64,000 nucleotides of DNA. Source: Hydrotalea flava (GTDB taxonomy: Bacteria > Bacteroidota > Bacteroidia > Chitinophagales > Chitinophagaceae). The translations under genes and the position numbers were made by a program. The stretch is from contig NZ_LUHG01000100.1 of NCBI RefSeq assembly GCF_001623405.1, positions 219,708-283,707 on the forward strand, given 5' to 3'. Below are positions 16,808-25,318 of the stretch, one piece after another. Within the stretch, counting starts at the first letter, position 1; each line of letters opens with the position of its first letter. Under the pieces are notes generated by a model. That model did no database searches. It was not told where the DNA came from and was given only the letters and a program-made list of their open reading frames with translations.

Positions 16808-18310
16808 ATGCAAACATTTGATAACTTATTAAATATTGAAGATTTTGGAGAATTATATGTTACCATCCAACAAAGTAATTTATTTTCTGATTCTAAATTT
16901 TTTGTAGATGCCATTCCTGTTCATTCCGTTGAACAAATTATTCATTCCTATCAGTCACAAAAAAATTCAACCGATTTTAATTTGTTATCGTTTATTGAAA
17001 CGCATTTTAAACTGCCAAGTGACAGTACACTTCATTATCATTCAGACAATAAAGATATTACTACCAATATTCAGGATTTATGGGAAGTATTAACCCGGCA
17101 ACCCGGAGAAAAGGGTGGCACATTGATTCCACTACCCTACCCTTATATTATACCCGGCGGACGTTTCAGAGAAATTTACTATTGGGATAGCTATTTTACA
17201 ATGCTTGGGTTAAGTGTGGATAGAAGATGGGATATCATTGAAAATATGATTAAAAATTTTTCCTATTTAATTAATACGTTCGGCCATATTCCCAATGGTA
17301 ACAGAACCTATTATCTTAGCCGCTCACAACCGCCATTTTTTTGTTTAATGGTGGAATTACTGGCTGCAAAAAAAGGGACCCATATTTTATTGGATTATTT
17401 ACCTGCAATTGAAAAAGAATATGCTTACTGGATGGATGGAGCTGACCAGTTATCTGAAACCCAAACAACCTACAGAAGAGTTGTTTTATTAGAAAATGGT
17501 GCTGTTTTAAACAGATACTGGGATGATGCTGATACACCCAGGCCGGAAGCCTATAAGGAAGATACACACTTGGCTCAACAGGTAGCAGGGGCTACTGCTA
17601 ATGAAATATACCGCCATATCAGAGCTGCAGCAGAATCGGGCTGGGATTTTTCGAGCCGCTGGTTTACTGATGCACAAAACATGGCCACAATTGAAACCAC
17701 CCATATTATTCCGGTTGATTTGAATTGTTTGCTTTTATTTATCGAAGAAACGCTTGCCAATATTTATAATGGTACCGGCCATACTAACAAAGCAAACTTA
17801 TTTATCCAAAAAAGTACACAACGCAAGGAAGCCATTCGGCAGTTTTGCTGGAATGAAGAGAAGGGTTTTTATTTTGATTATCAGTTTATTAAAAAGCAAC
17901 AAAAAACAGTTTATTCACTGGCAGCATTATATCCCTTATTTTTTTCAATTACATCGAAAGAAGATGCAGCTAAAGTTGCAGCCATTACGGCTGAAAAATT
18001 TTTACAACAAGGCGGTGCCATTACTACTACATTGCATTCAGGCCAGCAATGGGATGCACCGAATGGATGGGCACCTCTGCAATGGATAACTTATAAAGGT
18101 CTCAAAAATTATCAGGAAAATCATTTAGCCCATCAGTTAAAAGAGAACTGGCTGTTACTCAATGAAACAGTGTACAAAAATACAGGAAAATTAATGGAGA
18201 AATACAATGTTGAAACATCCTGCATACATGCGGGTGGTGGTGAATATCCTACCCAAGATGGTTTTGGGTGGACCAACGGTATTTTTCTGGCCTTGAAAAA
18301 TGATGATTAA
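16808..18310 (+). CDS. treF: Alpha,alpha-trehalase (GH37), cytoplasmic
   Basis: 500 residues. Both trehalase signatures are present: PGGRFREIYYWDSYFTM at about 116-132 and QWDAPNGWAPLQW at about 415-427. The Arg and Asp residues of the inverting GH37 active site lie in these regions and in the conserved GWDFSSRW segment. It splits trehalose into two glucoses. There is no signal peptide, so it acts in the cytoplasm and needs the upstream permease. It is transcribed with the MFS gene before it (28 bp) and the LacI-type gene after it (20 bp). The symbol treF is chosen because the enzyme lacks an export signal. Confidence 0.92.
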   Translation: MQTFDNLLNIEDFGELYVTIQQSNLFSDSKFFVDAIPVHSVEQIIHSYQSQKNSTDFNLLSFIETHFKLPSDSTLHYHSDNKDITTNIQDLWEVLTRQPGEKGGTLIPLPYPYIIPGGRFREIYYWDSYFTMLGLSVDRRWDIIENMIKNFSYLINTFGHIPNGNRTYYLSRSQPPFFCLMVELLAAKKGTHILLDYLPAIEKEYAYWMDGADQLSETQTTYRRVVLLENGAVLNRYWDDADTPRPEAYKEDTHLAQQVAGATANEIYRHIRAAAESGWDFSSRWFTDAQNMATIETTHIIPVDLNCLLLFIEETLANIYNGTGHTNKANLFIQKSTQRKEAIRQFCWNEEKGFYFDYQFIKKQQKTVYSLAALYPLFFSITSKEDAAKVAAITAEKFLQQGGAITTTLHSGQQWDAPNGWAPLQWITYKGLKNYQENHLAHQLKENWLLLNETVYKNTGKLMEKYNVETSCIHAGGGEYPTQDGFGWTNGIFLALKNDD

Positions 18311-18330
18311 TTTTTTGAAAAATATACGCA

Positions 18331-19326
18331 ATGCAACAAACCAGCACTTTAAAGCAATTGGCTCAAATATTAAACATGAGCATTTCTACCGTTTCCAGAG
18401 CGTTAAAAAATCATCCGGATATTGCCGAAAAAACCAAACAAAAAGTAAGAGAATTGGCAGCATCTTTAGAATATGAACCTAATGCATATGCCATTCAATT
18501 GCGAACCAACGTTAGCAACGTACTGGGTATTATGATACCTACTATTACAAATTTTTTTTATGATACCTTTATTGCATCTGTTGAAGAAGAAGCAAGAAAG
18601 GCCGGTTATTCTTTATTAATTATGCAATCGGGCGAAAGCAGTGAAGTGGAACAAAACAATTTAAAATTGTTGAAAAAAAACAGGGTTTCGGGATTATTTG
18701 TATCGGTTACTAAAGAAAATAACGACATATCAGCATTTGAAAAATTAGAAGAACAGAACATACCGGTGGTGTATATTGATAGGGTTCCGCATCATGAAAA
18801 CTGTAATAAAATTTGTTTGGCAGATACAGAAAGTGCAACCTTAGCTGCATATGCACTTATTGAGCATCAGAAAAAAAATGTTCTGGCTTTATTTGGTTAT
18901 CCGAACCTATCCATCACTGAAAAAAGATTGGAAGCATTCATACATACTTTTCAAACATTTGCTCCTGCTGCAATTGTAAATTGCCGGTTTCCTGATCAAA
19001 CAAAAGCTGCTAAAAAAGAAACCTTACATTTTTTAAATTCCAAAAACATACCCGATGCTATTTTTTGTATGGGCGATCAAATTTTAATGGGTGTCATGCA
19101 GGCATTATATGAAAAAAAAATAAAAATTCCTGAACAAACTGCTGTTATCAGCATCAGTAATGGATTTATTCCTACTTTATTTCAACCCAATATCACATAC
19201 ATTGAAACCAGTGGGAAAAAATTAGGAAAATATGCTTTCAAAAGAATGATGGAATGTTTGCATGGTGATAAAACATTCAAAGAAATATTAGTTCCGTCTA
19301 TTCTTGTTAGCGGTAACTCACTTTAA
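18331..19326 (+). CDS. LacI-family transcriptional regulator, probably of trehalose use
   Basis: 331 residues. The N-terminal helix-turn-helix and hinge (STLKQLAQILNMSISTVSRAL, given in parts: LKQLAQILN and ISTVSRALKNHPDIAEKT) is the LacI DNA-binding domain. Residues about 60-325 form the periplasmic-binding-protein-like sensor (NVLGIMIPTITNFFYDTF onward). It is the last gene of the permease-trehalase operon, so it most likely responds to trehalose or its product and controls this operon. I found no convincing LacI-type palindrome in the 148 bp upstream of the permease. Its 3' end overlaps the convergent GDPD gene by 9 bp. Confidence 0.88.
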   Translation: MQQTSTLKQLAQILNMSISTVSRALKNHPDIAEKTKQKVRELAASLEYEPNAYAIQLRTNVSNVLGIMIPTITNFFYDTFIASVEEEARKAGYSLLIMQSGESSEVEQNNLKLLKKNRVSGLFVSVTKENNDISAFEKLEEQNIPVVYIDRVPHHENCNKICLADTESATLAAYALIEHQKKNVLALFGYPNLSITEKRLEAFIHTFQTFAPAAIVNCRFPDQTKAAKKETLHFLNSKNIPDAIFCMGDQILMGVMQALYEKKIKIPEQTAVISISNGFIPTLFQPNITYIETSGKKLGKYAFKRMMECLHGDKTFKEILVPSILVSGNSL

Positions 19327-20217
19327 TTTTTTATACAAATCAGGATAATCGCTGATTAAGCCGTTTACACCCATCTTTTTTAAACGCTCCATGGTTGGCA
19401 AATCATCCACCGTCCAGGGTATTAATGCAATACCCAAATCCCGGCATTGTTTTACCAGCAAAGGCGTAACCATACTATAATCGGGCGAATAAATGGTAGG
19501 GATAAATCCGAGTTGCTTTAACTGTGCCGCGAAATTCAATTGCATTGGGGGTTCTACCAATAAAGCAGTTTTAATTGCAGGATAATGATGATGCAGGTAT
19601 TGCAATGTTCTGATATCAAATGATTGAATAATAACTCTTGAAGCAATACCTTTCGCTTCAACTATATTCATAATTAAACGAACAAAAGAGGCAGGATCAG
19701 GATGGAAAATACCGTCGGTAGAATCGGTACTTTTTGTTTCAATGTTGTATTGAACCGGTGGTAAATGGTGCAAATGGGTATAGGCTTCTACCGCATCAAT
19801 CACTGCACTAAGTTTGGGCTTATGTATCGCAATTTTTTGCTGATTGGGAAATCGCGGATAAAATTTCATACCCACATCATATTGCTGTGTTTCAGCATAC
19901 GTCATCTGATAAATATTCAAAGTTTTTTCTTCTGCAGCTGTTACCGGTGTTCCATCATGATGTAAAGAAAATTCTTGATTAATATAAGGATCGTGACTAA
20001 TTAGTACCTGACTATCTTTTGTAATCACTGCATCCATTTCAAGTGTAGTTACCCCTAACTCAATTGCTTTTAAAAATGCAGGAATTGTATTTTCAGGCAT
20101 CAACCCCCTGCAACCCCTATGGCCTTCTTTATCAAAAAAACCGGGTTGGGTGGCTTGTTGTATTTTAGCAGTGGTACAAGACATCATCAATAAAAATAAA
20201 ATACTATATTTTTTCAT
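19318..20217 (-). CDS. Glycerophosphodiester phosphodiesterase-family lipoprotein
   Basis: 299 residues. The N-terminus has a short lipoprotein signal (LFLLMMSC, Cys14). The GDPD barrel starts at EGHRGCRGLMPENTIPAF (catalytic His and Arg, metal-binding Glu), then LEMDAVITKDSQVLISHD with a second conserved acidic pair and His. The family hydrolyses glycerophosphodiesters to glycerol-3-phosphate and an alcohol. It is predicted to be anchored in the periplasm or on the outer membrane. Its ATG overlaps the stop of the upstream PaiB-like gene, so the two form an operon. Confidence 0.86.
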   Translation of the reverse strand: MKKYSILFLLMMSCTTAKIQQATQPGFFDKEGHRGCRGLMPENTIPAFLKAIELGVTTLEMDAVITKDSQVLISHDPYINQEFSLHHDGTPVTAAEEKTLNIYQMTYAETQQYDVGMKFYPRFPNQQKIAIHKPKLSAVIDAVEAYTHLHHLPPVQYNIETKSTDSTDGIFHPDPASFVRLIMNIVEAKGIASRVIIQSFDIRTLQYLHHHYPAIKTALLVEPPMQLNFAAQLKQLGFIPTIYSPDYSMVTPLLVKQCRDLGIALIPWTVDDLPTMERLKKMGVNGLISDYPDLYKKLK

Positions 20218-20843
20218 TTGGCTGATTGAATTTTTATTTTCAACATTTCATTGGCCAAAGCCTGTTGTGATGCATTGCCGGTTTTTAAATGCCCCACAAC
20301 AGACTGAAAACTTTCTTCATCTTTATTCTGACTGAGTTTAAACACATGGTTGCATTGTGTAACTTCTATTTCAAAAGCTACAATGGCTTTCATGTTTTCT
20401 TTTACATAATCAGCGGGCATCTTTTCAACATCTACAGTACTGTTTGCTGTACCTTCAAAATAACGGGTTTGCCGTACTAATAATTGATACAATTCTGCAT
20501 CATCTAAAAACCTGATGATTCCTGATGCATGTACCGCCATATAATTCCAGGTACTGGCCACTGCGGGCGGGCTGTACCAAGCTGCGCTAACATAACTTTC
20601 CGGCCCCTGAAAAATTGCCAATACCTTGTTATTTGCTTCATAAGCCAGTGTGTGTAATTGATTGCGCATAACATGACCTGTAAGAAAAATAGTTTCATTT
20701 CTTTTTTCAATCAGTACAGGAATATGTGTTGCCACAGGCCAGCCCTCAGGCGAACATCCACATAAAGTAATGAAAGGATGTGCCTGCATAAATGCAAATA
20801 CATCGTTGGGATAATTGGCTTTGAAATGTGGCAAATGATACAT
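20214..20843 (-). CDS. PaiB-like FMN-binding protein
   Basis: 209 residues from the ATG at 20843; an upstream TTG would add seven residues not seen in the family. The sequence MYHLPHFKANYPNDVFAFM and HPFITLCG, TGHVMRNQLH, GPESYVSAAWY and VASTWNYMAVHASG are typical of the PaiB family, a split-barrel flavin-binding fold. Bacillus PaiB was described as a negative regulator of protease and sporulation genes; outside Bacillus the role is unclear. It overlaps the downstream GDPD gene by 4 bp. Confidence 0.82.
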   Translation of the reverse strand: MYHLPHFKANYPNDVFAFMQAHPFITLCGCSPEGWPVATHIPVLIEKRNETIFLTGHVMRNQLHTLAYEANNKVLAIFQGPESYVSAAWYSPPAVASTWNYMAVHASGIIRFLDDAELYQLLVRQTRYFEGTANSTVDVEKMPADYVKENMKAIVAFEIEVTQCNHVFKLSQNKDEESFQSVVGHLKTGNASQQALANEMLKIKIQSAK

Positions 20844-20938
20844 GTTCGCAATTTTGGGATTCAACCGATGTCCATTTCTAATGCCCGGTTCGTAATGAAT
20901 TGGAACAGAGCCTATCCGTTTTCCAGGCTATCCTTTTT

Positions 20939-22033
20939 TTAAGATGGAACGGCTACCGGTTGGGTATTGATCATATTCGCATTCCGCATGGCAATATTCC
21001 TTACCGCAATATTGGTAATAGTTCTAAATGCTTCCTGCGAAATAACATCATCTCCCGCCATTGCAGGAACACCGGTATCTCCCCCTTCACGTATGCTTTG
21101 CACAATGGGAATTTGCCCCAGAAATGGCAATTCATACTCCTCAGCTAATTTTTTGCCTCCTTCTTTTCCAAACAGGTAATATTTATTGTTGGGCAATTCT
21201 GCAGGAGTAAAATAAGCCATATTTTCAACCAGACCGATGATGGGCACATTAATTTGTGCCTGTCCAAACATGGCAATTCCCTTCTTGGCATCAGCCAAAG
21301 CCACCGGTTGTGGTGTTGTTACAATAACTACACCTGTTACAGGTACAGTTTGCATTAGTGTTAAATGAATATCGCCGGTTCCGGGAGGCATATCGATTAC
21401 CAGATAATCCAATTCACCCCAGTCAACTTCTGTTACAAACTGTTTTATGGCACTGCTGGCCATAGGGCCGCGCCATACTACTGCATTTTTTTCATCAACC
21501 AGCAAGCCAATGCTCATCAATTTAATGTGGTATTTTTCTAAAGGAATAATGATCCCTTTGCCATTCATTTCACGCATCATGGGGCGTTGTCCGCGTACGC
21601 CAAACATAATAGGAACGCTGGGTCCGTAAATATCTGCATCCATTAAACCTACATGAGCGCCACCCTCGGCCAATGCCAAGGCCAGATTTGCGGCAACGGT
21701 ACTTTTTCCTACTCCACCCTTTCCGCTTACCACTGCAATAATATTTTTTACGCCGGTCAAAAGTTGAAGGGCATCTTTTCTATTGGTGGTTGTATGGGCA
21801 GTAAAATTGATATTCACTTTTGCGTTTTTATTCACGAATGTATGAATGGCATTTTCACTAGCTTTTCCAATTATTTCTTTCAACGGACAAGCCGGAGTGG
21901 TTAAAACAATAGTGAAGCTAACTTCATTATCATCGATAACAATATCTTTTACCATATTCAATGTAACAAGATCTTTGCCCAAATCCGGTTCCTGTACATT
22001 GCTGAGTGCTTTTAAAATATCAGCTTCAGTCAT
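20939..22033 (-). CDS. mrp: Mrp/NBP35-family iron-sulfur carrier ATPase
   Basis: 364 residues from the ATG at 22033 (a GTG directly before it is less likely). Residues 1-85 are a DUF59/MIP18-like domain. From about 98 follows a ParA/MinD-type ATPase with the deviant Walker A GKGGVGKST, Walker A' LMDADIYGPS and YLVIDMPPGTGD. Mrp proteins carry Fe-S clusters to target proteins. Oddly, the usual CxxC for the bridging cluster is absent: the segment reads MAYFTPAELPNNKYYLFG, and the whole protein has only one Cys, in the DUF59 part. A -7 box TAACTTTG lies upstream at 22068-22075. Confidence 0.9.
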   Translation of the reverse strand: MTEADILKALSNVQEPDLGKDLVTLNMVKDIVIDDNEVSFTIVLTTPACPLKEIIGKASENAIHTFVNKNAKVNINFTAHTTTNRKDALQLLTGVKNIIAVVSGKGGVGKSTVAANLALALAEGGAHVGLMDADIYGPSVPIMFGVRGQRPMMREMNGKGIIIPLEKYHIKLMSIGLLVDEKNAVVWRGPMASSAIKQFVTEVDWGELDYLVIDMPPGTGDIHLTLMQTVPVTGVVIVTTPQPVALADAKKGIAMFGQAQINVPIIGLVENMAYFTPAELPNNKYYLFGKEGGKKLAEEYELPFLGQIPIVQSIREGGDTGVPAMAGDDVISQEAFRTITNIAVRNIAMRNANMINTQPVAVPS

Positions 22034-22067
22034 CACGCAAGTTTTTGTTAAAAAAAGTAAATTTTCG

Positions 22068-22075
22068 CAAAGTTA
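22068..22075 (-). promoter_or_regulatory. -7 promoter box of mrp
   Basis: TAACTTTG on the minus strand matches TAnnTTTG and lies 34 nt before the mrp ATG. No clear -33 TTG was found. Confidence 0.4.
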
Positions 22076-22266
22076 ATCCCCTTCCCTCTTACTTTGTTAC
22101 GAAATTAGCAGTAATCAACATTTATAGAAAACCTTTGTTTCTCATTGTGTATAAAGCCATATTTTTAATCACTGAAATTGGTATGTACATATATAGACAG
22201 AGATTTTACCCTAAATTGCAATTCGGTTTTCAGTTAGTTGCAAAAAAATATTTTATCAAATAACGA

Positions 22267-22866
22267 ATGAAACAAATTCTACAATATTTTTTGCCTGCCA
22301 TTGTTCTTTTTCTGTTTGCGCCAAAACTTCAGGCACAAATCAGTAAAGCATCCAAAGATTCTGTAATTCAGTTATATGGAGTGGTAATGACTTCTGATAG
22401 TTTAAAGGCCATTCCTTCTACCAGTGTAATTGTAGATGGCAAAGGCAGGGGTACCATTACAAATTATGATGGCATCTTTTCTATTGCAGTTTTAAAAGGC
22501 GATAAAATTACCTTTTCATCTATTGGTTATAAAGATAAAACCTATGAAATTCCTACCCATTTAACCGATAACCAATATAGTTTAATTGTATTATTGGTGA
22601 GCGATACTAACTATTTGCCTGCCGCCATTTTAAAACCCAGGCCTACCCGCGAACAATTTGAAAGAGATTTTGTGAATACGCAAATTCCGGATGATCAATA
22701 TGAAATTGCCCGACAAAATACCGACGAATCGAAACGCAGAGCGCTATTGGCTGCATTACCTGCCGACGGCCGTGAAGCAGTAAATTATCAGTTAAGACAA
22801 CAGGCAAACCGATACTACTATCAAGGGCAATTACCTCCTCAAAATATTTTTAACCCACTTGCCTAG
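22267..22866 (+). CDS. Exported carboxypeptidase-regulatory-like protein, ended early by an amber codon
   Basis: 199 residues. A signal peptide ends near residue 23 (PKLQAQ). Residues about 36-110 are a carboxypeptidase D regulatory-like beta-sandwich (LYGVVMTSDSLKAIPSTSV, then FSSIGYKDKTYEIP), as in the N-termini of TonB-dependent receptors but here standing alone. After NIFNPLA a TAG at 22864 ends the frame, yet the same frame continues 25 codons to a TAG at 22942 with FIKAWKRGDFKSKK, which resembles the basic C-terminus I recall for this family (NPFAWA..FI.AWKRGDFKKK). TAG most simply replaces a TGG Trp codon. Function unknown. Confidence 0.75.
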   Translation: MKQILQYFLPAIVLFLFAPKLQAQISKASKDSVIQLYGVVMTSDSLKAIPSTSVIVDGKGRGTITNYDGIFSIAVLKGDKITFSSIGYKDKTYEIPTHLTDNQYSLIVLLVSDTNYLPAAILKPRPTREQFERDFVNTQIPDDQYEIARQNTDESKRRALLAALPADGREAVNYQLRQQANRYYYQGQLPPQNIFNPLA

Positions 22867-22985
22867 GCCGATTTTATTAAAGCCTGGAAAAGAGGTGATT
22901 TTAAAAGCAAAAAATCGTCTTCCTCCGGTTCCGGTGGATATTAGTGAGCCTATATTGCAATTTAGCTTATTTAAATAATTTATTT

Positions 22986-23876
22986 ATGGAATATGTTTCA
23001 ATTGTTGGCGCAGGCACTATGGGTAATGGTATTGCACATGTATTTGCACAGAATGGATTTAAAGTGTCTTTAATAGATGTACACCCACCTCAATTAGACA
23101 AAGCAATGGCTACCATTGCAAAAAATTTAGAACGACAGGTTGGGAAAGGAATGATTACAGAAGAAAAAAAAATTAAAACACTGCAAAATATTGTTACACA
23201 TACTACCATTGAAAATGGAGTACAACAGGCTGCCCTTGTTGTAGAAGCAGCTACTGAAAACATAGATATAAAATTGCAATTATTTCAGCAATTAGACGCA
23301 TTTGCGCCTGCCAATGCCATATTAGCTTCTAATACATCATCGATTTCCATTACAAAAATTGCCTCAGTTACTAAACGGCCCAACCGGGTAATTGGAATGC
23401 ACTTTATGAATCCCGTGCCTGTAATGAAGTTAGTTGAAATTATCAATGGTTATGATACACATCCCGATGTTAGCAATACCATTATAGCACTAAGCATCCA
23501 ATTAGGGAAAATTCCATGTGTGGTAAATGATTACCCGGGTTTTATTGCCAACAGAATTTTAATGCCCATGATTAATGAAGCTATTTACAGTTTATATGAA
23601 GGTGTTGCCAATGTTGAAGCCATTGATACCATCATGAAATTGGGTATGGCCCATCCAATGGGGCCCCTTCAACTGGCCGATTTTATTGGGTTAGATGTTT
23701 GCCTCAGTATTTTAGAGGTGCTGCATAAAGGGCTGGGTAATCCAAAGTATGCACCCTGTCCGTTATTGATCAACATGGTTACTGCAGGAAAATTAGGCGT
23801 AAAATCCGGAGAAGGATTTTATACTTATACTGCCGGCAATAAGGAATTGATTGTAAGTAACCGATTCAGGCATTAA
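22986..23876 (+). CDS. 3-hydroxybutyryl-CoA / 3-hydroxyacyl-CoA dehydrogenase
   Basis: 296 residues from the ATG at 22986; the frame opens earlier at a GTG but the added residues precede the Rossmann fold without family likeness. The NAD-binding GxGxxG is VGAGTMGNG at residues 7-15. SNTSSISITKIA and RVIGMHFMNPVPVMKLVEI carry the catalytic Ser and His of the family, and the C-terminal domain ends LGVKSGEGFYTY. It interconverts 3-hydroxyacyl-CoA and 3-ketoacyl-CoA in beta-oxidation or butanoate metabolism. It stands alone here; other fatty-acid genes are not adjacent, though scoAB is in the window. Confidence 0.92.
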   Translation: MEYVSIVGAGTMGNGIAHVFAQNGFKVSLIDVHPPQLDKAMATIAKNLERQVGKGMITEEKKIKTLQNIVTHTTIENGVQQAALVVEAATENIDIKLQLFQQLDAFAPANAILASNTSSISITKIASVTKRPNRVIGMHFMNPVPVMKLVEIINGYDTHPDVSNTIIALSIQLGKIPCVVNDYPGFIANRILMPMINEAIYSLYEGVANVEAIDTIMKLGMAHPMGPLQLADFIGLDVCLSILEVLHKGLGNPKYAPCPLLINMVTAGKLGVKSGEGFYTYTAGNKELIVSNRFRH

Positions 23877-23941
23877 ATATTACAGTGCTTCTAACCTGAG
23901 ATCAATCACTTAAATTTACCACAACGGCAATTTTTCTTTTT

Positions 23942-23949
23942 TAAGTTTG
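23942..23949 (+). promoter_or_regulatory. -7 promoter box of the YdcF-like gene
   Basis: TAAGTTTG matches TAnnTTTG, 13 nt before the ATG at 23963. Confidence 0.4.
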
Positions 23950-23962
23950 AACTATCTGCATC

Positions 23963-24709
23963 ATGTTTTTTGTGCTTTCTAAACTATTATTCTTTTTACT
24001 TTCGCCCCTTACCTGGTGTGTTATTTTGGGGATAGCATATTATTTTTCAAAGTCAAAAAAAGTCTTTAAAATATTGGGTATTGGCCTTTTCATTTTATTC
24101 AGTAATACTTATTTGTACAACAGTGCAGAAAGCCGATGGCAAACCAATCCTGTTCAATTTAATCAGCATAGCGAGGCAGCCATAGTATTGGGTGGATTAA
24201 TTAGTTTTAATAAAAACCATGAAGGCTTTTTTAATGGCGCAGCCGAAAGGTACACTGCCGCTTTGCAGTTGTATAGCGTTGGCGCCATTCACAAAATTAT
24301 TGTAAGTGGAGGTTCAGGATTGTTGTTGGATACCGTTGATAAAGAAGCCAAATTTTTACAACAACAGTTTTTGAAAGCTGCTGTTCCGGAAAATGATATT
24401 TTGGTAGAAGACCAATCACGCAATACTTACGAAAACGCATTGTATACCAAAAAACTGATAGAAGCCGATCATCTTAAACCACCCTTTTTATTAATAACAT
24501 CTGCAGAACATATGCGCCGTGCATTTGCTGTTTTTCAGAAAGCAGGTATTCCTGTAATACCCTACCCCGTTCATTACAACGTTTTACCCAACCGAAAAAA
24601 TAATTGGTATGATTTTATCATTCCAAATTTTTGTAACTTCTATAACTGGCAGGAACTATTCAAGGAAATGATTGGATTTGCTGTGTACCGCATTACCAAT
24701 AAATTGTAA
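23963..24709 (+). CDS. YdcF/SanA/ElyC-family (DUF218) membrane protein
   Basis: 248 residues. Two hydrophobic segments at about 4-25 and 32-52 anchor the N-terminus. The DUF218 domain follows: AAIVLGGLISF, IVSGGSG, the VEDQSRNTYENA motif and LLITSAEHMRRA. Members such as ElyC affect envelope (peptidoglycan or lipid carrier) homeostasis, but the biochemical activity is not settled. It ends one base before the convergent YigZ-like gene. Confidence 0.85.
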   Translation: MFFVLSKLLFFLLSPLTWCVILGIAYYFSKSKKVFKILGIGLFILFSNTYLYNSAESRWQTNPVQFNQHSEAAIVLGGLISFNKNHEGFFNGAAERYTAALQLYSVGAIHKIIVSGGSGLLLDTVDKEAKFLQQQFLKAAVPENDILVEDQSRNTYENALYTKKLIEADHLKPPFLLITSAEHMRRAFAVFQKAGIPVIPYPVHYNVLPNRKNNWYDFIIPNFCNFYNWQELFKEMIGFAVYRITNKL

Positions 24710-25318
24710 CTACAACGCTTTTATTTCAACTGATCGTAAATCATTTAGTTTAAACAAAACTTCATTCAATCTTGCCTTGGGTATTCCAATTTTCATATAA
24801 CAAAACAACTGCGTATCCTGATAAGTAATAGAACAATTGTATTGTTTAATTATCATCATTACATCATTCATTGCGTTATAATTGAAATGCAAATCATACA
24901 ACAAGGCTACAGGACATTGAACCACCGGAACCATTTGCAAAGCAAGCGCTGCTGCAGATTTGTATGCATTGATCAATCCTGGAACGCCTAATAAAGTGCC
25001 TCCAAAATGTCGAACCACAATAATTAATACATTGGTTAACTGCCTGCTGTCTATTTGTCCAAGAATAGGTCTGCCGGCAGTTCCGGAAGGTTCGCCATCA
25101 TCACTCACTCTAAAATCTGTTTTATCCATTCCCAACCGGTAAGCAAAACAATGATGCACTGCTTTGGGATGTTCTTTTTTTAAATCAGACAAATATTGTT
25201 TTACCTGATCTTTTGAAGTTAAGGGATAAGCATAAGCCAGAAATTTACTGCCTCTGTCTTTATATTCTGCAAATGCTGGTTGTTGAATGGTGAAGAAAAA
25301 ATCAGGTGTTTCACTCAT
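24710..25318 (-). CDS. YigZ/IMPACT-family protein
   Basis: 202 residues from the ATG at 25318, which overlaps the ribD 3' end by 8 bp; a longer frame reaches back into ribD and is not used. The UPF0029 N-terminal domain is clear: KDRGSKFLAYAYPL, HHCFAYRLG, SDDGEPSGTAGRPIL and VVRHFGGTLLGVPGLINAY. A small ferredoxin-like C-terminal domain ends the protein. The eukaryotic relative IMPACT regulates Gcn2; the bacterial role is not established. It is an operon partner of ribD. Confidence 0.88.
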   Translation of the reverse strand: MSETPDFFFTIQQPAFAEYKDRGSKFLAYAYPLTSKDQVKQYLSDLKKEHPKAVHHCFAYRLGMDKTDFRVSDDGEPSGTAGRPILGQIDSRQLTNVLIIVVRHFGGTLLGVPGLINAYKSAAALALQMVPVVQCPVALLYDLHFNYNAMNDVMMIIKQYNCSITYQDTQLFCYMKIGIPKARLNEVLFKLNDLRSVEIKAL

